From Deferribacteres bacterium (GTDB lineage Bacteria > Nitrospirota > Thermodesulfovibrionia > UBA6902), in contig JAUVPO010000041.1 of NCBI GenBank assembly GCA_030598625.1, forward strand, positions 1 through 10,385: 10,385 nt of DNA. Reading direction: 5' to 3'. Both the position numbers and the translations under genes were made by a program. Positions 1-5,699 of this stretch are shown piece by piece. The notes under the pieces are model-generated. The model worked only from the letters and a program-made list of their open reading frames with translations, was not told the DNA's origin and made no database searches. Each line of letters begins with the position of its first letter. The first letter of the stretch is position 1.

Positions 1-52
1 AATTCCTGAAAAAATCAATTTTTCTATTAAGATATGATACGCAGCTTTATTA

Positions 53-736
53 TTGGCCTTTCTATTTTATTTTTTTGCATTATCAGGCATTATCACATTT
101 AAGGCTTTAGAAATTCCTGTAAAGAATACTCGTTATCAAAACAACCAAAAAGGATTAAAGTTAAAGGAACTCTCATCTGAATCAGAAGATGTTCCAGGAC
201 AATATACCAAAGATCAGGCAGCCAACCGGGCTTTAGTCGAAGAGTCACGGACTGCTATCGCCAGTTTAGAGGATGAGATTTCAAACAAAAATGAAGAGAC
301 TCAAGCAAAAGAAAAAAAAGATACAGAAGCGATTAAACATGAAACTATAGAGACGTTAAGCGTAACGAATGATAAGAATGTTTCTCAAACAATTAATACA
401 ATCAAGACAGTAAGTATTTTCAGAATTGAACGATTTGTTGTTGCCGGAAGTATTGAAAACAGAGAGCCTGTTGATATTCTAAATGCTGTTTCATCTTCAA
501 CTGAAAAGATATACTGTTTCCTGGAGGCAAGGGACATTACAGAAGATACGGCAGTAAGCTTAGTCTGGTATCATGGTGGAAACAAAATGGCAACTGTTGA
601 ACTTGCGATTCACAAGGGTCCAAGATGGAGGACATATTCAAGCAAGGAACTGAAAGGCCTGAGGGGCGACTGGAAAGTGGAACTTCGGGATGTTAAAGGA
701 AGTGTTTTAGAGACCGTTGCATTCAGTGTAGAATAA
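53..736 (+). CDS. Hypothetical protein with C-terminal DUF2914-like domain
   Basis: As read, this encodes 227 residues from a TTG start. Residues 1-18 are hydrophobic and could be a membrane anchor or signal segment. Residues about 40-115 are charged, rich in Glu, Lys and Ser, and look like a flexible linker or short coiled coil. Residues about 119-227 resemble DUF2914, with a conserved-looking 'NREPVD' stretch, a 'VSLVWYHGG' strand, 'GPRWRTYSSKEL' and 'GDWKVELRDVKGSVLET'. That family has no assigned reaction and is usually seen as an extracytoplasmic beta-rich domain. The TTG has no visible Shine-Dalgarno. An ATG at 34 opens a different frame whose first 14 residues look like a better signal peptide. 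That frame enters this one if one T is removed from the T7 run at 70-76. The gene looks more AT-rich than its neighbours. It is convergent with the polymerase gene. The domain call is fairly secure, the start is not. Confidence 0.7.
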   Translation: MAFLFYFFALSGIITFKALEIPVKNTRYQNNQKGLKLKELSSESEDVPGQYTKDQAANRALVEESRTAIASLEDEISNKNEETQAKEKKDTEAIKHETIETLSVTNDKNVSQTINTIKTVSIFRIERFVVAGSIENREPVDILNAVSSSTEKIYCFLEARDITEDTAVSLVWYHGGNKMATVELAIHKGPRWRTYSSKELKGLRGDWKVELRDVKGSVLETVAFSVE

Positions 737-772
737 TTCTTTTCAACTGAACAGATGAACATTACCGATTGC

Positions 773-806
773 CCTGTAGGGGCATGGCGCGCCATGCCCC
801 TACAGG
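773..806. repeat. Perfect 34-bp palindrome (REP-like intergenic element)
   Basis: Two 17-base arms, beginning CCTGTAGGGGCATGGCG and continuing directly into its reverse complement, form a perfect inverted repeat centred between 789 and 790. It sits in the 128-bp gap between two convergent genes. It could fold as a strong hairpin or cruciform on either strand. No T-tract follows on either side, so it is not a standard intrinsic terminator, although it could slow polymerase or protect 3' ends. GC-rich 'GTAGGGGC...GCCCCTAC' palindromes are common as dispersed repeats in environmental bacteria, so a REP or small mobile-repeat origin is likely. Copy number cannot be judged from one window. Confidence 0.85.
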
Positions 807-864
807 ACGTCAATTTGCCAGACTGATTGCAAATTCATTATCAACCATCATCGGTGTGTTCAAA

Positions 865-2127
865 TCAAACCTTCACATGCAACATCGGCAGTCCCAGCCT
901 CTGCCGATTGTTTTCTCCCCTGAACAAACCCGCCCTTCTTACCGGGACATCACCCCTCTGCCCTTCGTGCTGCGCCTGTAATTTCGCGGGGAGGCTTGAG
1001 GCGTGCCGGACAGTGTGTTTGCCGAAGCGTGCGGACAGTTTATCGACGGTATCATATATCCTTGCCGTCTTCTCTATCCTTGCAGTGTCGTCAAAGAGAC
1101 TGAACTGCACCCTGCTTTCCGGCATCAGGCCTGCAAGGACAACACCGGTCAAACGATAGGGGATGCCTGATTGGTAAACCTGATTAAAACCTTCCCTTAA
1201 TGGTTCAAACAGTTCGGCAGGATAGGCAGTGGGACGGTTTAACCTGAGTTCAATCCCGATATCCCGGAAATCCTTTTTCCTTAGAAAGATAAGCAGTCTT
1301 GCAGCGGCAAGTCTGTGGCGCCTTGCCTTTATGCACGCGTTTTCCATGTTTTTGGAAAGCTGGGCAAAGACAAATGTTTTATCGGTTGAGGCAGGAGTAA
1401 AGGTCTTTGTCTTGCTTATGGACTGATAGCCGCTTTTTGATTCGGGAACAACAGGGTAGACACTTATTCCGTTAAGCTCGAGCCGGACTTCCCTGTAAGG
1501 TTTGGATAGATGTTTTTTAATGAACCCTTCGTCTTTTCTCGCGAACTCAAGGGCGGTGGTTATCCCGAATTTCCTGAGAAACGCCGATGTGTTGGCCCCT
1601 ATGCCCCAGACTTCCTCCACAGGGAGTTTCTCTAAATAAACGTGTATGTCCCTGCCGGGGATCATGGTAAGCCCGTGCGGTTTTTTGTGTTTTGAGCCTG
1701 TTTTTGCCAGGACCTTTGAAAGGCTTACCCCGATGGAAACAGAAATCCCCAGTTCATTTTCAACTGTTTCCTGTATCTTCCCGGCAATCATTGCGTAAGA
1801 TCCGTGAAAGCTTCGCCTTAACCCCGTAAGATCAACAAATGCCTCATCTATTGAGTACTCCTCCACATCAGGTGAAAAACGCCTCAGTATCTCAAACATC
1901 CTGACGGAGAACAGGCTGTAGGTTTCGTAGTCGGAGGGAAGGAGTATAACATCAGGACAGGCCTTCTTTACATCAAAAAGCCCCATTCCCCTTTTAACTC
2001 CCCTGGCTTTTGCCTCGTAACTTGCGGCAGCGACTATCCCGCGCTCCCTGCCTGTTACAACAGGCTTTCCCCTGAGTTCCGGATGTATGGCCTGTTCGCA
2101 GGACGCAAAGAACGCATCGGCATCCAT
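865..2127 (-). CDS. dinB: Y-family translesion DNA polymerase (DinB/Pol IV-like)
   Basis: This encodes 420 residues from ATG at 2127. Y-family polymerases insert nucleotides opposite damaged bases, at low fidelity. The metal-binding aspartate lies in 'DADAFFA' (Asp2; Phe7 is the likely steric gate that excludes ribonucleotides). The second catalytic motif 'YSIDEAFVDLTG' is at residues 91-102, with Asp94 and Glu95. Finger residues are around 'AAASYEAKARGVKRGM' (33-48). A helix-hairpin-helix thumb ('LPVEEVWGIGANTSAFLRKFG') covers 168-188, and the little-finger domain runs from about 235 to 340. 'QFSLF' at 341-345 matches the sliding-clamp-binding pattern QxxLF. The tail ends in an 'RQRLGLPML' segment typical of one subgroup. 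The gene lies 40 bp after lexA and is probably co-transcribed with it, hence SOS-controlled. A conserved-looking N-terminal extension (RSWPRAILH) is encoded in frame upstream but has no standard start codon. DinB versus UmuC-like subgroup is not settled. Confidence 0.93.
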   Translation of the reverse strand: MDADAFFASCEQAIHPELRGKPVVTGRERGIVAAASYEAKARGVKRGMGLFDVKKACPDVILLPSDYETYSLFSVRMFEILRRFSPDVEEYSIDEAFVDLTGLRRSFHGSYAMIAGKIQETVENELGISVSIGVSLSKVLAKTGSKHKKPHGLTMIPGRDIHVYLEKLPVEEVWGIGANTSAFLRKFGITTALEFARKDEGFIKKHLSKPYREVRLELNGISVYPVVPESKSGYQSISKTKTFTPASTDKTFVFAQLSKNMENACIKARRHRLAAARLLIFLRKKDFRDIGIELRLNRPTAYPAELFEPLREGFNQVYQSGIPYRLTGVVLAGLMPESRVQFSLFDDTARIEKTARIYDTVDKLSARFGKHTVRHASSLPAKLQAQHEGQRGDVPVRRAGLFRGENNRQRLGLPMLHVKV

Positions 2128-2167
2128 GTGAAGTATGGCCCTCGGCCAGGAACGTATGGATAAGGTA

Positions 2168-2761
2168 TTACTGATATTTCCTCACCACCGCAGTCACCAC
2201 CCCTGCGATTTTCAGTTCATTTTTAGGTTTGATAGGTTTATATTTTGAATTTGCGGGGATAAGGGTTACACTGTTCCCCCTTTTTCTCAGGTACTTCATG
2301 GTCCACTCTCCGTCAACTTCCGCGATGACGATGTCCCCACTTTTTGGGGGTTTCCCTTTGTCCACAATTACCATGTCTCCCGGGAGTATCCCCGCCTCAG
2401 ACATGGAGTCACCGGATACCTTAAGCAGAAAGGCAGCCTCGGGGTTCCGGATGAGAAGTTCGTCAAGAGACAGTGTGTCTGCCAGCTCTTCCTCGGCAGG
2501 GCTCGGGAACCCGGCCTCAACAGTTCCGAGTATTCTTACAGGGAACTTTATAGACCCTGGTATAAGCCTGCCTTTCCCGTCTCTCTCTATTACCTTCAAT
2601 TGCTCAAGTTTATTAATAAGCTTTGAAACGGCGTTTTTTGACTTTAATCCGATCATTTCCCCGATTTCAGAGAAACTCGGCATCCTGCCCTTTTGATAAT
2701 AGAAAGAAGATATCTCCCTGATCCTGGATTTTAGTTTCTCTTCTCTCAACTCTTTTGTCAT
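2168..2761 (-). CDS. lexA: LexA SOS-response repressor (S24 self-cleaving)
   Basis: This encodes 197 residues, the usual LexA length. LexA represses DNA-damage genes. RecA filaments on single-stranded DNA trigger its self-cleavage. Residues about 8-66 form the winged helix-turn-helix ('MPSFSEIGEMIGLKSKNAVSKLINKL'-like region). The cleavage site is Ala83-Gly84 in 'GTVEAGFPSP'. The Ser/Lys catalytic pair is Ser119 in 'VSGDSMSEAGILPGDMVIVD' and Lys156 in 'EWTMKYL'. All key residues are present, so it should be functional. The ATG at 2761 gives the expected N-terminus and has no Shine-Dalgarno; it lies exactly where transcription should start, so the mRNA is probably leaderless. The polymerase gene follows 40 bp downstream. 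An ABC-F gene ends 56 bp upstream on the same strand, but lexA has its own promoter and operator, so autoregulation is expected. Confidence 0.97.
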   Translation of the reverse strand: MTKELREEKLKSRIREISSFYYQKGRMPSFSEIGEMIGLKSKNAVSKLINKLEQLKVIERDGKGRLIPGSIKFPVRILGTVEAGFPSPAEEELADTLSLDELLIRNPEAAFLLKVSGDSMSEAGILPGDMVIVDKGKPPKSGDIVIAEVDGEWTMKYLRKRGNSVTLIPANSKYKPIKPKNELKIAGVVTAVVRKYQ

Positions 2762-2767
2762 AATTAC

Positions 2768-2796
2768 ATTATAGGTGAACGAAAGTTCACTGTCAA
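2768..2796 (-). promoter_or_regulatory. lexA promoter with LexA operator in the spacer
   Basis: Reading the minus strand, a perfect TTGACA (2796-2791) is followed by a 17-base spacer and a perfect TATAAT (2773-2768). The spacer contains the inverted repeat GTGAAC-N4-GTTCAC at 2790-2775, which matches the GAAC-N4-GTTC class of LexA box known from Bacillus and several other phyla. A repressor bound here would cover both promoter elements. Six bases (GTAATT) separate the -10 box from the lexA ATG, so transcription is predicted to begin at or very near that codon. Confidence 0.92.
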
Positions 2797-2817
2797 GCGG
2801 AAAGCGGGGGAGGCTGG

Positions 2818-4680
2818 CTATATTTCTACGGCGCCGATCTTTTCTTCAAACTCTTTTGTCCTGCTTTCTAAATCAATGTGCAGGAGTTCCAGTTCTGAAA
2901 AGAGCGATTCAATCTTTGACTTTGAATTATGAATGGCCTTTGACAGTCTTTTGATGGTCTCGCCGTCACCCTTAACAGAGGCTTTTAGAAGGTCACTGTT
3001 ATCCTGCCCGGTCTTCTCTTCCAGGCCTATTATTTCCTTTTCGGTCTCATCGATTTTCGTCTGCAGCGCTCTCAGTGTCCTTGACTTTTCATTGATTAGT
3101 TCAGCCCGGATACGCCGGAGATGTTTTTTATTAGCGGGCGGTCCTTTACTACCGGTCATTCCGGCCCTGGACAGGGCAGTCTCATTTTCATTTTTCCATC
3201 CTACACGATCCAGGAAATCCCGGTATGTTCCTTCAAAAAGGGCGGCCTTTCCGTCATCAAAGACAATAAGCCGTGTCGCCAATGCGTGGAGTATCATTTC
3301 ACTGTGTGTAACAATGATTACAGCGCCCCTGAACTCGTCAATCGCCTCAAGAAGCGATTCAGTCGACTCCATATCAAGGTGGTTTGTGGGCTCATCCAGG
3401 AGCAGCATATTGGCAGGGCTGACGAGTAGCTTGCCCAGCAGCGTCCGGCTCCTTTCACCTCCGGAAAGGACGCTGATCTTTTTCAATGCAAGGTCACCGG
3501 GGAACATCATGACGCCGCATATGTTGCGGGCCACGCCCCTGTTATGTTCCGGGTGTACGTCCATGATCTCTTCTTCCACGGTTTTCCGAAGGTCGAGCCG
3601 GTTTATATTTGTCTGTCCGAAATATGCGAGCTTAAGGTCCCTGTGACAGCGGACTTCCCCCCCCGAAGGGGACAACTCTCCGGCCAGCAGATTCAGAAGC
3701 GTTGTCTTGCCCTTGCCGTTTTTACCTATAATGGCAATGCGGTCATTTTTCCCGACATAAAAACTTAATCCCTTGATCAGCAGGGGACCTTCAGGTTTAA
3801 ATCCGAAAGACAGGTCTCTTGCTTCCATAAGTTGCTTGCCTGTGAACGGCGCTGAATTAAATGTAAATTCAAGGTCTTTGGTTTCAGACAGCTTTTCGAG
3901 CCGTTCCTTTTTCTGCAGGCTCTTTATCCTTGACTGTACGGCCCTGGCCTTGGTTGCCTTTGCCCTGAAGCGGTTTATGAACTGCTCGACCTCCTTCCGC
4001 TTTTTTTCATCGTTTATACGTGTTGTTTCATATATCTCTTCTTCCAGCAGCAACTGCCGGTATATCTTTTCCGTGGGACCTGCAACCTTCCGGATCTTGC
4101 AACGGTGTATGGCCATGGTATGTGTAGTGACACGGTCCATAAAACTGCGGTCATGAGTAATAATGATTAACTCCCTTTGCCAGCTGCATAAAAACTGGGC
4201 GAGCCAGCGAAGGGACACGATATCAAGGTAGTTCGTTGGCTCGTCAAGGAGAAGAAGGTTGGGATCGGAAACCAATACCTTTGCAAGGTTCAGCCGCACC
4301 TGGAATCCGCCGGACAGGTCCACGGGATCAAGGCCGAAATCATCCCTGGAAAACCCGAGGCCCATGAGGACGGTTTCCACCTTGTACGTCTCATCCCTGC
4401 CGTCTTCTTCACGCGGAAGGCTCAGGCATGCCTCTTTCAGTACAGTGTCTTCCGTAAACCGGATATGCTGGGAAAGATGTCCTGTCCTGTAGCTTCCGGG
4501 GAAATTGATAGTTCCCGAGTCAGGGTGCTCCTGCCCGAGTATCATCCTCAAAAGGGTGGTCTTCCCGTGGCCGTTTCTACCGATAAGTCCCGCGCGTTCA
4601 CCGGGATTGAGCATAAAACCGGCCTTATCGAAGATGATCTGCTGCCCGTATGATTTATCTAAATTATTAACCTGGATCAT
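2818..4680 (-). CDS. ABC-F family ATPase (ribosome-associated, two nucleotide-binding domains)
   Basis: This encodes 620 residues with two fused ATP-binding cassettes and no membrane segments. That is the layout of ABC-F proteins, which act on the ribosome as translation factors or in antibiotic protection rather than in transport. Domain 1 has Walker A 'GRNGHGKTT' (34-42), signature 'LSGGF' (122-126), Walker B 'LLLLDEPTNYLD' (142-153) and switch His176. The inter-domain linker, residues about 205-265, is helical and basic ('RAKATKARAVQSRIKSLQKKERLEKL'-like), as expected for the arm that reaches the tRNA. Domain 2 has 'GKNGKGKTT' (319-327), 'LSGGER' (405-410), 'MLLLDEPTNHLD' (425-436) and His459. 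Residues about 515-615 form a C-terminal coiled coil, as in Uup/YheS-type members. Phe126 in the first signature is unusual; the second is canonical. The exact subfamily and any resistance role cannot be told from sequence alone. No Shine-Dalgarno precedes the ATG. Confidence 0.93.
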   Translation of the reverse strand: MIQVNNLDKSYGQQIIFDKAGFMLNPGERAGLIGRNGHGKTTLLRMILGQEHPDSGTINFPGSYRTGHLSQHIRFTEDTVLKEACLSLPREEDGRDETYKVETVLMGLGFSRDDFGLDPVDLSGGFQVRLNLAKVLVSDPNLLLLDEPTNYLDIVSLRWLAQFLCSWQRELIIITHDRSFMDRVTTHTMAIHRCKIRKVAGPTEKIYRQLLLEEEIYETTRINDEKKRKEVEQFINRFRAKATKARAVQSRIKSLQKKERLEKLSETKDLEFTFNSAPFTGKQLMEARDLSFGFKPEGPLLIKGLSFYVGKNDRIAIIGKNGKGKTTLLNLLAGELSPSGGEVRCHRDLKLAYFGQTNINRLDLRKTVEEEIMDVHPEHNRGVARNICGVMMFPGDLALKKISVLSGGERSRTLLGKLLVSPANMLLLDEPTNHLDMESTESLLEAIDEFRGAVIIVTHSEMILHALATRLIVFDDGKAALFEGTYRDFLDRVGWKNENETALSRAGMTGSKGPPANKKHLRRIRAELINEKSRTLRALQTKIDETEKEIIGLEEKTGQDNSDLLKASVKGDGETIKRLSKAIHNSKSKIESLFSELELLHIDLESRTKEFEEKIGAVEI

Positions 4681-4686
4681 AACATC

Positions 4687-4715
4687 AAACTATTTGAACA
4701 GGTTCAGATGATCAA
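4687..4715 (-). promoter_or_regulatory. Possible promoter of the ABC-F gene with operator-like inverted repeat
   Basis: On the minus strand, TTGATC (4715-4710) is followed by 17 bases and TAGTTT (4692-4687), then six bases to the ABC-F ATG. The spacer contains TGAAC-N2-GTTCA (4706-4695). The layout copies that of the lexA promoter, but the -10 box is weak and the repeat spacing is two bases rather than four. Treat it as a candidate only. Confidence 0.3.
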
Positions 4716-4828
4716 GCAGCTGAAACACTCCTGCCATTATGCGCTGCTGACTTGTGGCGCTGTGGAACTAAACCTCCGTGGCGCTATCTGCCGTGGATGA
4801 AGGCGGACAGGGAACAAGACCCGAATAA
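4716..4828. other. Intergenic region with a short direct repeat, no gene seen
   Basis: Together with the promoter candidate this fills the 148 bp between two minus-strand genes. It contains two copies of GTGGCGCT (4754-4761 and 4778-4785), 24 bp apart. I see no terminator hairpin with a T-tract for the upstream minus-strand gene, so some read-through into the ABC-F gene is possible. Confidence 0.4.
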
Positions 4829-5182
4829 TTATTCCATCAGGTCCAAATTAAAATCATATTTTTTTTGATAATAGCCGAATAAATCAACTGTCTCGGACCA
4901 GTCTGCTTTTAGCGCGAAGGTGTTGGTGCTTTCATCTCTTGTTACAACAAGGTTTTGTTCAAGCAGGGGAACGTTATAGTCTTTTGCAGCTTTAAGAATT
5001 CTTCCCCTGACAACTTTGGGCTGAATAGTGTCTATTTTCAGATAACCTTCAGCCTGCGACCTGAAGGCATAATAGTGGTAAAAAGGCGCGCCGAACGATA
5101 TTCCGAGATATATAAGCGCAATGAATATTAATAAATAGATTATAGCTGTTGCAGAACCCTGCTCTCCTGATAGTTCTTTCAT
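4829..5182 (-). CDS. Small single-pass membrane protein of unknown function
   Basis: This encodes 117 residues. After a short polar start (MKELSGEQGSA) there is one hydrophobic segment at residues about 12-35, rich in Ile, Leu, Ala and Tyr. A soluble tail of about 80 residues follows, with predicted mixed helix and strand ('KVVRGRILKAAKDYNVPL', 'NLVVTRDESTNTFALKADW'). The architecture, with a pilin-like N-terminal helix and a small external domain, recalls DUF4845-type proteins, but I cannot confirm the family. No catalytic motif is visible. A strong Shine-Dalgarno AGGAGGG (5198-5192 on the minus strand) lies nine bases before the ATG and fixes the start. The gene is divergent from the cobalamin operon and has its own likely promoter at 5239-5268. 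Nothing in the sequence ties it to B12 metabolism or to the SOS genes downstream. Confidence 0.82.
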   Translation of the reverse strand: MKELSGEQGSATAIIYLLIFIALIYLGISFGAPFYHYYAFRSQAEGYLKIDTIQPKVVRGRILKAAKDYNVPLLEQNLVVTRDESTNTFALKADWSETVDLFGYYQKKYDFNLDLME

Positions 5183-5238
5183 GTTAGAGCACCCTCCTTA
5201 AAGATATATCTGACTGTCTCCAATTTGTCCGTACAGAT

Positions 5239-5268
5239 ATCATAAGCAAGACAGGTCAATATTTTCAA
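5239..5268 (-). promoter_or_regulatory. Likely promoter for the small membrane protein gene
   Basis: On the minus strand TTGAAA (5268-5263), an 18-base spacer and TATGAT (5244-5239) resemble a sigma-70 promoter. The predicted start near 5232 would leave a leader of about 50 bases that includes the strong Shine-Dalgarno at 5192-5198. Confidence 0.5.
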
Positions 5269-5296
5269 GAATAAAGGGGCGAAAAATATTTTAAAC

Positions 5297-5327
5297 TTGA
5301 CGAACTATAAGGTCCATGAGGTATAAT
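5297..5327 (+). promoter_or_regulatory. Promoter of the riboswitch and cobalamin operon
   Basis: TTGACG (5297-5302) and a perfect TATAAT (5322-5327) are separated by 19 bases, slightly longer than ideal. The predicted start near 5334 falls exactly where the riboswitch aptamer begins, which supports the call. Confidence 0.65.
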
Positions 5328-5335
5328 TCCTGAAA

Positions 5336-5533
5336 ATATTCGTTCAGGCGCCCGTAAGGGCTTAAAGGGGAATCCCGTGAAAAACGGGAGCGGACCCGCC
5401 GCTGTAACCCTGTACCACACAAAAATGGTTGCAGCCTCCGGAATATGCTAAAGGCAAGAATACCACTTTCTGTTTATTGCAGGAGGGAAGGTTAGCCGGG
5501 GGTGCAGGGGAGCCAGAAGACCTGCCTGGATCG
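5336..5533 (+). promoter_or_regulatory. Cobalamin (B12) riboswitch aptamer
   Basis: The sequence carries the hallmark blocks of the cobalamin riboswitch in order. They are the 5' P1 strand GTTCAGG, the AAAGGGGAA junction (5365-5373 area), a hairpin CCCGT-GAAAA-ACGGG (5374-5388), the core GCGG.CCCGCCGCTGTAACC (from about 5390), an AGGAGGGAAGG block (about 5480-5491), and the B12 box AGCCAGAAGACCTGCC (5511-5526). The 3' CCTGGATCG can close P1 against the 5' strand. It lies between a promoter and an intrinsic terminator, just ahead of the cob genes. It should therefore sense adenosylcobalamin or a related cobalamin and reduce expression of the operon when the vitamin is abundant. The exact 3' edge and the ligand subclass are inferred. 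Confidence 0.95.
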
Positions 5534-5592
5534 GACCTCATGAAAAAGCCTTCGAGGGAAGAGGCTGTGAGGGTAAAGGTCAAGGCTTTTAT

Positions 5593-5629
5593 CCCCGGCT
5601 TTCTGAAAAAAAGGCCGGGGTTTTTGTTT
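5593..5629 (+). terminator. Intrinsic terminator, expression platform of the riboswitch
   Basis: CCCCGGCTTT (5593-5602) pairs with AAGGCCGGGG (5611-5620), allowing one G-U pair, around an A-rich loop. TTTTTGTTT follows at 5621-5629. The location, 60 bases past the aptamer and about 80 before cobU, marks it as the off-switch of the riboswitch. The 5' arm is also complementary to AGCCGGGG at 5494-5501 inside the aptamer, a likely antiterminator. Confidence 0.9.
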
Positions 5630-5699
5630 CTGTCCCACTCTCCGGCAAAATCGAAGGTCCGTATCAGGAGGGGCTGTGGGAGAATCCGGGATTTATCAT

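Noticed and set aside
773..806. The 34-bp palindrome as a bidirectional intrinsic terminator
   Set aside because: Neither strand has a run of T after the stem. A rho-independent terminator is therefore not supported, although a modest effect on transcription is possible.
769..1159. Forward frames at 769-981 and 827-1159 overlapping the palindrome and the polymerase 3' end
   Set aside because: They are antisense to a clear Y-family polymerase gene or run through the palindrome, and show no family motifs.
4695..4706. TGAAC-N2-GTTCA as a genuine second LexA operator
   Set aside because: Half-site spacing is two bases rather than four, which would rotate and shift the half-sites. I report the region as a geometric curiosity but do not annotate it as a LexA site.
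4690..4737. Possible leader peptide (MAGVFQLLDHLNLFK) just before the ABC-F gene on the minus strand
   Set aside because: Some ABC-F resistance genes are controlled by short leader peptides, but this one has no Shine-Dalgarno, no terminator hairpin follows it, and the proposed promoter would start downstream of it. A 15-codon frame is easily found by chance.
4754..4785. Two GTGGCGCT direct repeats as iterons or a CRISPR-like array
   Set aside because: There are only two eight-base copies, with no third full copy and no spacer regularity, which is too little to support an origin or array.
5258..5340. Repeated AATATT stretches in the divergent promoter region as binding sites
   Set aside because: They are short AT-rich runs of the kind expected around promoters, without regular spacing or dyad arrangement.
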